The position numbers and the translations under genes are program-made. The notes under the pieces are model-generated. The model saw nothing but the letters and a program-made list of their open reading frames with translations. It ran no database searches and was not told where the DNA came from. 64,000 nt of DNA from Azophilus sp965214305 (GTDB lineage: Bacteria > Pseudomonadota > Gammaproteobacteria > Pseudomonadales > Azotimanducaceae). Positions 1 to 9,553 of this stretch are shown piece after piece (the first letter of the stretch is position 1; the number at the start of each line of letters is the position of its first letter). The stretch covers positions 1,426,001 to 1,490,000 of the forward strand of contig OZ243949.1 in the NCBI GenBank assembly GCA_965214305.1, given 5' to 3'.

Positions 1-351
1 CAGGCGCCGCAGCGACCGATGTATGCTCATGGCGGTATGTTCAGGGCTGAAATCGTGGGAGGAGCGGACACCGTCGAATTCCTCGCCCACCTTGGTGACA
101 AGCACCCACCGCTCGCGCTGGCCGGCAAGTAACTTGCCCAGCCGCTCCTCGCTCGCCCCATAAGCTGGCGCAGTGTCGATGAGATTGATGCCAAGCAGCC
201 GTGCCTCGTCGATTAGACGTTTGGCTTGAGCTAATGTGGGAAGTCGGAACGGCTGGGCGTAGCTGAGGCCGGTACGGCGCCCAAGCTTGACCGTACCAAG
301 GCCCAGAACCGATACGGTCAGGCCGGTGGCACCGAGTTGTCGGTACTCCAT
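1..351 (-). CDS. Aldo/keto reductase, N-terminal part (runs off window)
   Basis: The first 117 codons of an aldo/keto reductase are present; the rest lies beyond the window edge. These are cytosolic NAD(P)H-dependent oxidoreductases with a TIM-barrel fold. The N-terminus MEYRQLGATGLTVSVLGLGT is typical of the family. LIDTAPAYG supplies the catalytic Asp and Tyr, and VTKVG the catalytic Lys. The ATG overlaps the TGA of the upstream FAD oxidoreductase by one base (TGATG), so the two genes are probably translationally coupled. The substrate cannot be told from the sequence. Confidence 0.88.
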   Translation of the reverse strand, partial: MEYRQLGATGLTVSVLGLGTVKLGRRTGLSYAQPFRLPTLAQAKRLIDEARLLGINLIDTAPAYGASEERLGKLLAGQRERWVLVTKVGEEFDGVRSSHDFSPEHTAMSIHRSLRRL

Positions 352-1550
352 CAGGCTTCCCAAGGCGGTTTCCCCAACTCGGCAATAGGCAAATTCAGGT
401 GCCCGGGACTGGGAAATTGTGGCGGCGGCAGCCATTCCAAAACCCGACTGGCCAGCTCGGGCACCAGCGTCAGTTTTGTGGGCCAGCAAACAATACAGGC
501 ACCCGAGGCCTCGACGGAAGCCTGGTCGGGCCGGCCACCCCCCGATTGGCGGCGTTCGGCACGATCAACACCCAGGGCCGCGAAAGCGGCACCGCTCCAA
601 TCCATCCAGGGGAAGCAGGTTTCCAACTCCGCTTTCGCCCGCTGGCATTGGGTCTGCGCATCGCGGCGCCCGCCGCTTGTTGCCAACTGACCGCCCAGGT
701 ACCAAAGCCGATGTTGCGGTGTCGCTTGCCGCTCGCCATCGTAATGAGTGGTGATGGTTAGCCGCGGTTCGGTGTGCCCGCCCGCTCCCAGCCAATGGCC
801 AAACAAGGAGGGAAGTTCCGGATGGCGCACAATCACTTGATGCAGCACAGGGCGCTGCATCGGAATATCGACAATACCCAATCCGCGCATCAGCGCCTCG
901 TTTCCGGTGCCCGCCGCCAATATCAGGCGATTGACCAGCAGCTGATGATCGCCGAGCCGAACACGCATGCCACCGCAACCGGTAGCCGAATTTTGATCGG
1001 TGGAGATGCTGTCGGATGCCAAGGCGTACCGATAGATGCCACCGGCGGCCAGCACGGCGAGACGGGCAAGCAGTGCCGGAATGTCTAGCGCGAAATCCTC
1101 CAGACGATAAACCCAGCCCCGAAAAGCACCGTTGCGAAGCGCCTCGGGAAACTCGCCGCGAGCCAAGCGTTCGACGGGGCCGCGCAACGCTTTGCCAGCC
1201 AGGAACGCTGACAACTTCCCCACCGCAGCATTTCCGGAAAACAAGTAGAAGCCGTCGGAGACGGGTTTTAGAGGGCGCAGGTCGATTTGCCCGCGGCCCG
1301 CCATACAGGCCCGCCAATGGCCCGACGCTTGACGAGCGGCCTCGCTGGCTGCGGTTGGCGCACCGCCCAGGGCGTATTTCAGGCCACCGTGAATGATGCC
1401 CTGGGACGCCAACGTTTGGTCACCGCCCAAACAGCCCGCTTCGAGTAAGATGGCGCTGTAACCCCGGGAGCGCAAGACGTTGAGTACCCAAAGGCCCGTT
1501 ACGCCACCGCCAACGACAACCGCATCAATAGGAACCGTATTGTCGGACAC
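351..1550 (-). CDS. FAD-dependent oxidoreductase (DAO family)
   Basis: A cytosolic flavoprotein of the D-amino-acid-oxidase (DAO) superfamily, about 399 aa. An N-terminal Rossmann motif (AVVVGGGVTGLWVL) is followed by the acidic residue ending the second strand (LLEAG) and a segment (QTLASQGIIHGG) typical of glycine/sarcosine-oxidase-like enzymes. I chose the GTG at 1550 because GGAGAAGC precedes it at good spacing. An ATG at 1607 would add 19 residues with no family match. It is divergent from waaA, sharing a promoter region at 1551-1667, and its stop overlaps the start of the aldo/keto reductase. Substrate unknown. Confidence 0.8.
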   Translation of the reverse strand: MSDNTVPIDAVVVGGGVTGLWVLNVLRSRGYSAILLEAGCLGGDQTLASQGIIHGGLKYALGGAPTAASEAARQASGHWRACMAGRGQIDLRPLKPVSDGFYLFSGNAAVGKLSAFLAGKALRGPVERLARGEFPEALRNGAFRGWVYRLEDFALDIPALLARLAVLAAGGIYRYALASDSISTDQNSATGCGGMRVRLGDHQLLVNRLILAAGTGNEALMRGLGIVDIPMQRPVLHQVIVRHPELPSLFGHWLGAGGHTEPRLTITTHYDGERQATPQHRLWYLGGQLATSGGRRDAQTQCQRAKAELETCFPWMDWSGAAFAALGVDRAERRQSGGGRPDQASVEASGACIVCWPTKLTLVPELASRVLEWLPPPQFPSPGHLNLPIAELGKPPWEA

Positions 1551-1667
1551 CGCTTCTCCGGATGGGGCTTTGCGAACCCCTGCTGTATGCGGTTCGCATT
1601 GTATCAACGGCTACCGAAAAGGGTGGGCCAGAAGTCTATTCATGCATGAACGCACCGGGGTTGGTGA

Positions 1668-3140
1668 GTGAGGGTTCTCTATCAATTGTTGCTCTGGATC
1701 GGGCTCCCGGCCCTGCTGTTGCGTCTGGAGTGGCGGGCGCGCCGCGAACCCGAATACGGTGAACGTATCCCCGAGCGGCTAGGACGGGTGCCACTGCACA
1801 TACCACCGGGGTGCCTGTGGATTCATGCGGTTTCCGCCGGCGAAACCATCGCTATCGCGCCGCTTATCGCGCAACTGGTGTCTAAATGTTCCGGTGATGC
1901 GGGTATGCCCTTCCTGGTAACCGCCATGACACCGAGCGGTTCCGCTCAAGTTCGCGCCCGGCTCGGCGGTACCGTCCACCATTGTTATGCACCCTATGAT
2001 TATCCGTTTGCCGTGCGGACGTTCTTTGACGCCGTCCAACCCCGTCTGCTGGTGCTCGTGGAAACGGAGCTTTGGCCTAATACGATTGCCGAGGCACACC
2101 GCCGGGGCGTACCGGTGCTCTTGATCAATGCGCGCCTTTCCGAGTGCTCCGCCCAAGGCTATCGGCGGCTCGGCGGATTGGTACGCAGGATGCTGGCGCG
2201 CATCGACGCCGTTGCCTGTCAAACGCAAGCACAGCTTGAACGTTTTCAAAACCTTGGCTTGGCCAGCGATAGGGGAAGCGTCATTGGCAGTATCAAATTC
2301 GATGCCAAACTGACGCAAGACCATGACGAGCGGGTGGCGGCCTTGGGCCGCGACCTGAACCTTGGGCAGCACCCGGTGTGGATTGCGGGCAGCACCCATC
2401 CCGGCGAAGATGAGTTCGTACTTAGAGCCCATGCCCACATTTGCGAACGCCATCCCAAAGCCATCCTATTGCTGGTACCGCGACACCCCATCCGGGCGAC
2501 GGAACTTTGCGTCTTGGCGCGCCGCAGTGGCTGCACACCCAGCCTCGCCGGGGTACCGATGCCAACGGCATCAAGTACTGACGGCACGGGCGAGCCCTAT
2601 TTGACGGGTTCGGCAGCGGGCAAGTTGGCCGCTCCTCCCCCCAAGGCGTTGGTAATCATCTGGAACAGCCTGGGGCAACTGCAAACGCTTTACGGCCTAG
2701 CGCAAATCGCGTTTCTCGGAGGCAGCCTCGTGCCGGCCGGCGGCCATAATCCCATTGAAGCCGCTCTGTGCGGTCAGCCGCTGGTCATGGGTCCGCACAC
2801 TTGGAATTTTGACGAGGTGGTGGCCGCCTTTGAGGCGGCCGATTGTCTCACCCGCGTAGCAACGGCCGAACAGCTCGCCGATGCGGTGAGCGCCGGCTTT
2901 GCGGACGCAGCCGGCCGCATTGCGGCCGGCGAGCGAGCGCGGCAGGTGGTGCGGGAAAACCGTGGCGCGAGCGAGCGCCTGCTTGACTTGTTGGGGAATT
3001 ACATCTCCGCGTCGCGATTGCGTAGCGAGGCGTTTCGGGTCACCGGTGCGGATGAGTCGGTGAAACGATTGAGTTCCGTCAAATCCTCCTCGGCAAGCGT
3101 TCCAGAGGTTTGTTTGAGCCGCATTAAATCAATGACGTAG
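1668..3140 (+). CDS. waaA: 3-deoxy-D-manno-octulosonic acid (Kdo) transferase
   Basis: WaaA adds Kdo from CMP-Kdo to lipid IVA at the inner face of the inner membrane. The protein is 490 aa from a GTG start. Residues 1-20 form the usual hydrophobic membrane anchor, SAGE (57-60) holds the catalytic Glu, LWPN (135-138) is conserved, and the C-terminal half carries the donor-site motif GGSLVPAGGHNPIE (351-364). The family is normally about 425 aa. The excess is an insert around 294-325 and a tail after about residue 443 rich in Ser, Arg and Val. That tail is read antisense through the 3' end of the convergent tolC gene (142-bp overlap) and looks like a read-through extension after loss of an earlier stop. 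Confidence 0.93.
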   Translation: MRVLYQLLLWIGLPALLLRLEWRARREPEYGERIPERLGRVPLHIPPGCLWIHAVSAGETIAIAPLIAQLVSKCSGDAGMPFLVTAMTPSGSAQVRARLGGTVHHCYAPYDYPFAVRTFFDAVQPRLLVLVETELWPNTIAEAHRRGVPVLLINARLSECSAQGYRRLGGLVRRMLARIDAVACQTQAQLERFQNLGLASDRGSVIGSIKFDAKLTQDHDERVAALGRDLNLGQHPVWIAGSTHPGEDEFVLRAHAHICERHPKAILLLVPRHPIRATELCVLARRSGCTPSLAGVPMPTASSTDGTGEPYLTGSAAGKLAAPPPKALVIIWNSLGQLQTLYGLAQIAFLGGSLVPAGGHNPIEAALCGQPLVMGPHTWNFDEVVAAFEAADCLTRVATAEQLADAVSAGFADAAGRIAAGERARQVVRENRGASERLLDLLGNYISASRLRSEAFRVTGADESVKRLSSVKSSSASVPEVCLSRIKSMT

Positions 3141-4525
3141 TTGTATCGGGAATCGGCGTAATCAAACTGAGAGGCGTACAGCCGTTGCTGCGCCTGCAAC
3201 ACATCGACAATGTTGCGCGTACCGACCTCATAACCCGTCTCGGTCGCCTCTAGCGCTGATTTGCTGGAGGCGATGGCTTTCTCCCATGCCCTCACTCGCA
3301 CGACATCGGTAGCCAGCCGCTGGAACAGATTGCGCGTATCGCGGCTGACGGTGAGTTGCTGATTAAGCAGTTCCTCGCGCGCCTGCTCCGCCAATGCGCG
3401 CGCCTCTCTGGTGCGGGAAAGGGTGAAACCACCCTGATAGATGGGCAGATTCATGGACAGGGACCAGACCGTGGCCTTGGTCTCATTGGCGATAAAACTA
3501 GCACCGCCGGTCGAAAAATAGCTGCGGCTGAGCCCGCCCTCCAAGGTCGGCAAATGCCCGGAGCGGCGGGCGGCAACGGCGCGCTGGGCCGCATTGAGTT
3601 GGGCGCGGGCGGCGGCGATACGCAGATTGGTGCTCAACGCGGTTTGTACCCATTGCTCCTCGTCGCGGGGTTCGGGGTTATCCACCGGCAGGTTCTCAGA
3701 GAGGCGAGCAAGGCTTGCGAAGCTGGCACCGACCAGGGTTTGCAGGGTCTCGAAGAAGATATAACGGTCGCCATTCGCCTGAATGCGGTCCACCACCGCG
3801 TGGTCATAGCCGGCTCGGGCTTCGAGTACATCGGTGATGGCGACCAGGCCAACATCAAAGCGTTGCTGCACCTGCTCCAACTGCCGGTTGACGGCGGTTT
3901 CCTGCGCCACGGTGGCGTCCAATCGGTCCTGAGCGCGCAAGACGTTCAGATAGGCTTCAACCACCCGTACAATCAAACTCTGCCGTGCCTCGGCCAAATT
4001 TGCCTCGGCGCCGGTCACCCGGGCCTTGGCGCTGCGCAGATTGTGCCAACTGCTCAGGTTGAAGATGGGTTGGTTGATGCGAGCCTGCCACTGGTGTTCA
4101 TTGAAGTTCTGATCGGCCACCGGCGCGACGGTGCCGAAGGTGGGGCTTTCCGGGTTGAAATCGAGGCGCGGCTCAACCGGAAAGCTGCGTTCATTCCAGC
4201 TTGTCGCAGCGGAAAAACTCATCTTGGGTAGAAGATCGGCGCGCGCTTGCGGCACCAATTCCAGCCGCGCATCGTAACTCGCCTCGGCGGCACCAAGCAC
4301 CGGATCGTTTTTTACCGCGTCGCGGTAGGCATCGGCAATGTCGATGGCGTTTGCCGGGTTGGCGGCGAGACAAAGCAAAAGCAACAACCCGCCGATCCCG
4401 GCAACCGTTCCGCCAGCCAAAGCATCGGCATCCGCAGCCGCCGGTTGCTGCGCTATGCGGGCTCGCCAACTCGCTGGCAGGCTGCGGTATGGACTCCGTG
4501 GAAGACGACGCACTGCTTGGCTCAT
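2999..4525 (-). CDS. tolC: TolC-family outer membrane efflux channel
   Basis: A TolC-like trimeric outer-membrane exit duct for type I secretion and tripartite efflux; 508 aa. The N-terminus is long and basic, with a hydrophobic stretch at about 41-56 ending in NPANA, suggesting signal cleavage near residue 60. The mature part begins IDIADAYRDAVKNDP, the usual first helix, and the two TolC repeats follow, with EAYLNVLRAQDRLD and TGYEVGTRNIVDVLQAQ as recognisable helix segments. No pump or adaptor gene is adjacent. Its last 142 bases overlap convergently with waaA. Confidence 0.9.
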   Translation of the reverse strand: MSQAVRRLPRSPYRSLPASWRARIAQQPAAADADALAGGTVAGIGGLLLLLCLAANPANAIDIADAYRDAVKNDPVLGAAEASYDARLELVPQARADLLPKMSFSAATSWNERSFPVEPRLDFNPESPTFGTVAPVADQNFNEHQWQARINQPIFNLSSWHNLRSAKARVTGAEANLAEARQSLIVRVVEAYLNVLRAQDRLDATVAQETAVNRQLEQVQQRFDVGLVAITDVLEARAGYDHAVVDRIQANGDRYIFFETLQTLVGASFASLARLSENLPVDNPEPRDEEQWVQTALSTNLRIAAARAQLNAAQRAVAARRSGHLPTLEGGLSRSYFSTGGASFIANETKATVWSLSMNLPIYQGGFTLSRTREARALAEQAREELLNQQLTVSRDTRNLFQRLATDVVRVRAWEKAIASSKSALEATETGYEVGTRNIVDVLQAQQRLYASQFDYADSRYNYVIDLMRLKQTSGTLAEEDLTELNRFTDSSAPVTRNASLRNRDAEM

Positions 4526-4702
4526 CGTGGTTGACCGATCTCTGGAAATTGGGGACGCGGCAGTTTAGCAGAGTGGTTCGGGAATGTTGCCGGGTGATCG
4601 CTTGGGTCCTTTATCAGTTTGCATTGCTTGTGTTTTGGATGCCGCGCCAACACCGGTATCCGGTGGTCGAAAAATGGCAACCGCGGTACTACCATCGCCG
4701 GG

Positions 4703-5920
4703 ATGATTGCAGCGAATCCTGAACAGGCACCGCAATGGCCAACGCAGCTCTTCGGCCTGTTGCTGGTCGGGTTGGCCGCGAGCTTCTTTTTTGTGCCGGA
4801 ACAACATCAGCGCAACTGGTTGCTGTATCTCACGGCACTGGCGGCACACGGATTTTTGTTCAATCAGCAAACTTGGCGGGGGGCTTTCGCGCAACCGGGC
4901 GGCTGGGTGGTAATCGCCCTGCTTGCCATGCCGGCACTCTCATTGATTTGGAGCGCATCGGCCAGCCACGACGACGCAGCCAACCTGCTGCTGGCGGCAT
5001 ACTGCATCCTCTTGATTTATTTAGGTCTCGTCCATCTGTCGAGACGGGCGCCAAAGACCATCGAGCGGCTCCTGCCGACTCTGTTGATTTGCGCCAACCT
5101 GGGCGCACTGCTTGCCATCGGCGACTGGGTGATGAACTACGATTCCACCCGGCCGCGTCTGCCCGGCGTACTGGGTTTGGATAACCCGGTACACGGCAGC
5201 TTATTGCTGCTCACCGCCACCCTGCCCGTCTGGAGCGGTCTGGCCCGTGGTGAAATGCGCACAAGTTGGTTGCTGGCCTGCCTCGCCCCCTGCCTATTCG
5301 CTCTGCTGGCGGGGCCGCGCACAGCCCTGGCTGCCTATACGTTGATGGTGGTCTTGATCCTCCGGCAGCGGTTCCGACCGGCTAGCCTGATGGCCGGAGT
5401 CGTGTTGCTTGGCTTGACGGGCCTCATTGCTTTGTTCGCCAGCGATGCCCTCAAATCCATCTGGCTGGAGCGGGGGTTGTCGCACCGCCCGGAAATCTGG
5501 CGGCAGAGCTGGTCGGCGCTGCTTGCTTGCAATCCGTTGTTCGGCTGCGGTATCGCCACCCCCCTCAAAGCCGAATACCTGCCCGGTATCATGACCGACC
5601 GTGCGCACAGCCTGTATGTGGCCACTCTCTATCACCAAGGAATCATGGGTGTACTGACCCTGCTTGGCGCACTCGGTTGGCTACTGATGCGCGCATACGG
5701 TACCCAACAAGGCCGCGACTGGACCCTCATGCTCGCCTACGCCCTACTAGCCAGCCTGACCAGTGGCGACCACATTCTCGTGCGCACAACACTCTTCTGG
5801 TGCTATTTTTGGTTGCCCCTGTTGGTGCTTGCCGCGGGTTTTCATGGAGCGCCCCTTGAGCGGAACGGGAAACTCTCCAAGAGCCCCTGCTTGAGCGCTT
5901 CAAGACCGGGGCGCCGGTAG
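4703..5920 (+). CDS. waaL: O-antigen ligase family membrane protein
   Basis: A polytopic inner-membrane protein of about 405 aa, probably the ligase that transfers undecaprenyl-linked polysaccharide to lipid A-core, or a related Wzy-type polymerase. It has around ten hydrophobic segments. The large periplasmic loop before the C-terminal helices carries RPEIWRQSW and DRAHSLYVATLYHQG, matching the Arg/His-bearing loop of the Wzy_C/WaaL family. The ATG at 4703 is chosen because the upstream in-frame 28 codons are not hydrophobic or family-like. Its 3' end overlaps the convergent pyruvyl-transferase gene by 79 bp. Ligase versus polymerase cannot be settled from sequence alone. Confidence 0.75.
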   Translation: MIAANPEQAPQWPTQLFGLLLVGLAASFFFVPEQHQRNWLLYLTALAAHGFLFNQQTWRGAFAQPGGWVVIALLAMPALSLIWSASASHDDAANLLLAAYCILLIYLGLVHLSRRAPKTIERLLPTLLICANLGALLAIGDWVMNYDSTRPRLPGVLGLDNPVHGSLLLLTATLPVWSGLARGEMRTSWLLACLAPCLFALLAGPRTALAAYTLMVVLILRQRFRPASLMAGVVLLGLTGLIALFASDALKSIWLERGLSHRPEIWRQSWSALLACNPLFGCGIATPLKAEYLPGIMTDRAHSLYVATLYHQGIMGVLTLLGALGWLLMRAYGTQQGRDWTLMLAYALLASLTSGDHILVRTTLFWCYFWLPLLVLAAGFHGAPLERNGKLSKSPCLSASRPGRR

Positions 5921-6630
5921 TCATCAAATGCACTATCCCGGTCGGTAGCACACAGGCTCACCGGATCTGTTTGTATGCCGAAAGCAGCGTAGTAGTCGTC
6001 GAATTTGTGCCGTCCGCCGATTAAATTGTTGGAGGCCCTGAACCACAGATTCGGCACGCCAAGCGCATCGGCAAAGACCAGCCCGTGCAGGCTGGACGAC
6101 GCCACCGCCTGGCAACGCGCAATCTCGCGCAAGAGGTAGGGTATGGGCAGGCCCGGGTCGAGCAAGCGCACCTGCGGCCTATCGTCAATGTAATGCATCA
6201 CCTCGGGGCACCGGCGATCGGCAAAGTGTGGAATAACGCCCAACCGATGGCGCTTAACAACCGAACCATCAAGCAACAGGCCCGCAAGCAGGCCGGGGTC
6301 GCCGAATGGCGGGAACGCCTCGCCCAGATCGCAGCGCGACGCCGTGAGCGGGCCGCGCAGGGCATGCAGGTGATGGGTTCCAACCAGCCGATCTTCGCTG
6401 TGCAGCGAACCCGTGCCCCAAAGATGCAGCGAGCGCTCGTACCCCAACCGGTGTAGGACGTGGTTTTTACCAAGACGCCCAAGCAAGCTGCCCACCGCCA
6501 CCAAATCACAGCGGCGCGGATCCGCATAGTCAATGCGTCGCCCACTTAACCGCGCACAAATCAACGGCGAAAACCAGTCGCCAGCGTTCGGTTCGTGGCC
6601 CCGCGACCAAAAGAGCTTAAGCCGCTTCAT
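5842..6630 (-). CDS. Polysaccharide pyruvyl transferase family protein
   Basis: About 262 aa, similar to the CsaB/WcaK-type pyruvyl transferases that ketalate sugars in surface polysaccharides. It starts MKRLKLFWSRGHEPNAGDWF, where the conserved Asn-x-Gly-Asp-xx element lies, and the C-terminal half carries VASSSLHGLVFADALGVP, the family hallmark. Upstream in-frame codons to 6897 run through a palindromic repeat and are not counted as coding. Convergent with and overlapping waaL by 79 bp, consistent with a role in O-antigen or exopolysaccharide decoration. Confidence 0.8.
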   Translation of the reverse strand: MKRLKLFWSRGHEPNAGDWFSPLICARLSGRRIDYADPRRCDLVAVGSLLGRLGKNHVLHRLGYERSLHLWGTGSLHSEDRLVGTHHLHALRGPLTASRCDLGEAFPPFGDPGLLAGLLLDGSVVKRHRLGVIPHFADRRCPEVMHYIDDRPQVRLLDPGLPIPYLLREIARCQAVASSSLHGLVFADALGVPNLWFRASNNLIGGRHKFDDYYAAFGIQTDPVSLCATDRDSAFDDYRRPGLEALKQGLLESFPFRSRGAP

Positions 6631-6718
6631 GTCCCCACAGCGATTCAATACCGAGCCAATCGTACCCGAAGGCGCGGACAGGCGCCGAAGTACACAACAG
6701 CACCGGATGCCTGCGAAA

Positions 6719-6828
6719 GAGCGGGCCTGCGGGGTTTCCCTTGCCGCGCCGTTCAGCTTGCTCCATGCCCCCTCACACAGCAGGAAGCAGGCGCCCAGCG
6801 CGGCAAGGGAAACCCCGCAGGCCCGCTC
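6719..6828. repeat. Long-stem palindromic repeat, family 1, copy 1
   Basis: A hairpin of two 31-base arms (6719-6749 and 6798-6828) that are perfectly complementary, enclosing a 48-base asymmetric loop that contains GTTCAGCTTGCTCC and CAGGAAGCAGG. Five further copies occur in this window at 24775, 24954, 37290, 49787 and 57584. It fills most of the 454-base gap between the divergent pyruvyl-transferase and DUF1249 genes (6631-7084). I see no other gene or RNA in that gap. No transposase is linked. It could be a REP/MITE-like element or an RNA hairpin. Confidence 0.9.
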
Positions 6829-7084
6829 GCTGCCGAATAAGTTGCAGTTCCTCCATGCGGACCAAGAGCCTACAGGCCGTGGGATATAAGCAAGCAAACC
6901 CTAGAATTTGATCGCTGCCCGTTTGTCAACGTTGTTTCTTGCGCCGATACATCGGTATATTGGGGCGCTCTTCAATTGGCCGGGGAGGTCGTACACCCGG
7001 TTATCGGCCCGGCCTACGACCGCTTGGCGCGACCCGGGTGTCCGGCCGTTTGGGATTGGTTTTCAGATGGTGCCGCAATTCGGT

Positions 7085-7534
7085 ATGAAACGCACAAACA
7101 TTCGTTACAACATCGATTTGCCTCGACATATGACCGAGTGCGACGCCAACTACGCCCGTCTCATGCGTTTATTTCCGGCGCTCGACAAACGCGAGGGCAG
7201 CAGCCTGAGCGTTAACATCGCTGGCCTGCGGGCCAGGGTTAGCTTGGAGATTCTGGAGCGTAACCGCTACACCACCCTAATCCGCCTGCGGCAACGGCCG
7301 GAAGTGCGTTGGGGCCTCAACCCCGCGTTCCGGGTACGCCTCTACCACGACACACGCTGTGCCGAGGTGGTCGAATACCAACAGGCACGGCATTTCAAGG
7401 CGGTCTACCCCTACCCCAACAGCACCATGCGTCAGCGCGACGAGAAGGTTCAGGTGAACCGCTTTCTCGGCGAATTCCTATCCTATTGCCTGCGCAACGG
7501 TGTCGCCCTGCGGAAACCCGCTGTGGTTTCTTGA
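7085..7534 (+). CDS. DUF1249 family protein (YqiB-like)
   Basis: A small cytosolic protein of about 149 aa whose function is not established. The family match is clear: CDANYARLMRLFPAL near the start, VRLYHDTRCAEVVEYQ in the middle and RDEKVQVNRFLGEFLSYCL at the C-terminus. I chose the ATG at 7085 because family members are about 140-150 aa; codons back to 6908 are open but not family-like. In other gammaproteobacteria this gene also lies in the parE neighbourhood, which supports the call. Confidence 0.85.
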   Translation: MKRTNIRYNIDLPRHMTECDANYARLMRLFPALDKREGSSLSVNIAGLRARVSLEILERNRYTTLIRLRQRPEVRWGLNPAFRVRLYHDTRCAEVVEYQQARHFKAVYPYPNSTMRQRDEKVQVNRFLGEFLSYCLRNGVALRKPAVVS

Positions 7535-7660
7535 TGACCGGGCAGGGTCTTGCGGCCATCATTTGGCCGGTTCCACCCATGCACGAGGATGACGGCCTCG
7601 ACACCGAAGTACGATACGTCAAATAGGCGATAGCACCCGACCAGCAGACCCCGCTCACCC

Positions 7661-9553
7661 ATGGCCACACAATATTCCGCCGAATCCCTACAAGTTCTAT
7701 CCGGCTTGGAACCGGTGCGGCGCAGGCCGGGGATGTATACCGATACCGGCCGCCCGAATCATCTCGTACAGGAAGTGGTGGACAACAGTGTGGACGAGGC
7801 CCTGGCCGGATTTGCACGGAAAGTCGATATCACACTCTTTGCAGACGGCTCGGTTGCAGTAGCCGACGACGGCCGTGGTATGCCGGTGGACGTTCATCCG
7901 GAACACCAGCTATCCGGCGTGGAGTTGATACTGACGCGCCTGCACGCCGGCGCCAAATTCGACGACAAAAACTACCGTTACGCCGGTGGCCTGCATGGCG
8001 TGGGCGTATCAGTGGTCAACGCCCTATCCGAATGGCTGGAGGTCGAAATCAAACGCAACGGCCAGGTTTATCGGCAGCGCTACGAATCCGGCGAACCCGT
8101 AACGGCGCTAAAACCCGTCGTCTCGGTGGCGCGGCGCACGACGGGAACCCGCATTCGCTTCAAACCGGACGCCGCCTATTTCGACTCGCCCAACATCGCC
8201 CGTAATCGGCTGCGTCACCTACTGCGCGCCAAGGCGGTGCTGGCATCGGGCGTGACGGTCAGCCTAACCGTTGAGGGTCAAGAAGACGAAGACGCTTCTT
8301 GGTTTTACGAGGACGGGCTGGCCGGCTACCTTGAGCAAGCGCTTGCCGGAACCGAAACCGTCCCTACCACGGCCTTCAGGCACAGCGCCGAGGGTAATCG
8401 GGAAGCGGTGGACTGGGCGGTAAAATGGTGCATCGACGGCAGCGACCTCGTTACCGAAAGTTACGTCAATCTGATTCCCACGACGCAAGGCGGCACCCAT
8501 GTGAGCGGGCTGCGCGGCGGACTACTGCAGGCGCTTCGGGAATTCTGTGAATTTCGCGATCTGCTACCAAGAGGCGTCAAGCTCACCGGCGAAGATATTT
8601 GGGAGCAATGCACCTATGTGTTGTCGGCCAAACTGGCCGAGCCGCAGTTTTCCGGACAAACGAAGGAACGGCTGGCTTCGAGAACCTCCACCGCCTTTAT
8701 CGGCGGCGTGGCCAAGGACGCTTTTAGCCTGTGGTTGAATGAAAACCCCCAGGACGGCGAGCGCATTGCGGAACTCGCCATCGGCAACGCCCAACGCCGC
8801 TCAAGCGCGGCCAAGCAGGTAACCCGCAAGAAACCCGTGGCCGGCCCGGCCCTGCCCGGCAAGCTGGCCGACTGTTCCGGCCAAGACAGCTCAACCGCCG
8901 AGCTGTTTCTGGTGGAGGGGGACTCAGCGGGCGGTTCCGCCAAACAGGCGCGCGATCGGGAGTTTCAAGCGGTCATGCCACTGCGCGGCAAAATTCTCAA
9001 TACTTGGGAGCTGGATGCAAACCGCGTTCTGGCATCCCAAGAGGTTCACGATATCGCCTTGGCGGTGGGCGTGGACCCGGGTTCCAGCGACCTGTCGAAT
9101 TTACGTTACGACAAAGTGTGCATTCTCGCCGATGCCGATTCCGACGGTGCCCATATCGCAACGCTGCTTTGCGCCCTATTCCTGAAACACTTCCGGCCGC
9201 TCGTCGAGCGGCGCCATGTCTATGTGGCCATGCCGCCGCTGTTCCGTATCGATGTCGGCAAGGAGGTGTTCTACGCTCTGGACGAGTCGGAGAAAGAAGG
9301 CGTGCTCGACCGTATCGCCGCCGAGAAGAAGCACGGCAATGTTGTTGTACAGCGCTTCAAGGGATTGGGCGAGATGAATCCCAAGCAACTACGCGAAACC
9401 ACCATGGACCCGGAAACGCGCCGCTTGGTTCTCCTAACCCTGGACTCCGGGGACCAAACCGAACAAACCATGGACATGCTGCTTGCCAGAAAGCGCGCAC
9501 CGGAACGCCGTGACTGGCTGGAGCGCAAGGGGCATGAGGCAAGCCTGGTGTAG
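7661..9553 (+). CDS. parE: DNA topoisomerase IV subunit B
   Basis: The ATPase subunit of topoisomerase IV, which decatenates replicated chromosomes; 630 aa, the usual length for ParE. The GHKL ATPase motifs are EVVDNSVDEAL, DDGRGMP and GGLHGVGVSVVNALS. The Toprim domain has VEGDSAGGSAKQARDR and DADSDGAH, and the C-terminal RFKGLGEMNPKQL motif is present. It is called ParE rather than GyrB because it lacks the long gammaproteobacterial GyrB insert and is followed by parC. Its TAG stop forms the first bases of a repeat (9551-9800). Confidence 0.96.
   Translation: MATQYSAESLQVLSGLEPVRRRPGMYTDTGRPNHLVQEVVDNSVDEALAGFARKVDITLFADGSVAVADDGRGMPVDVHPEHQLSGVELILTRLHAGAKFDDKNYRYAGGLHGVGVSVVNALSEWLEVEIKRNGQVYRQRYESGEPVTALKPVVSVARRTTGTRIRFKPDAAYFDSPNIARNRLRHLLRAKAVLASGVTVSLTVEGQEDEDASWFYEDGLAGYLEQALAGTETVPTTAFRHSAEGNREAVDWAVKWCIDGSDLVTESYVNLIPTTQGGTHVSGLRGGLLQALREFCEFRDLLPRGVKLTGEDIWEQCTYVLSAKLAEPQFSGQTKERLASRTSTAFIGGVAKDAFSLWLNENPQDGERIAELAIGNAQRRSSAAKQVTRKKPVAGPALPGKLADCSGQDSSTAELFLVEGDSAGGSAKQARDREFQAVMPLRGKILNTWELDANRVLASQEVHDIALAVGVDPGSSDLSNLRYDKVCILADADSDGAHIATLLCALFLKHFRPLVERRHVYVAMPPLFRIDVGKEVFYALDESEKEGVLDRIAAEKKHGNVVVQRFKGLGEMNPKQLRETTMDPETRRLVLLTLDSGDQTEQTMDMLLARKRAPERRDWLERKGHEASLV

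Noticed and set aside
3356..4231. 291-codon open frame antisense to tolC
   Set aside because: Shadow of tolC; no motif, no ribosome-binding site.
6631..6897. N-terminal extension of the pyruvyl transferase
   Set aside because: The extra 89 codons run through the palindromic repeat and a low-similarity stretch; the family start is MKRLKLFW at 6630.
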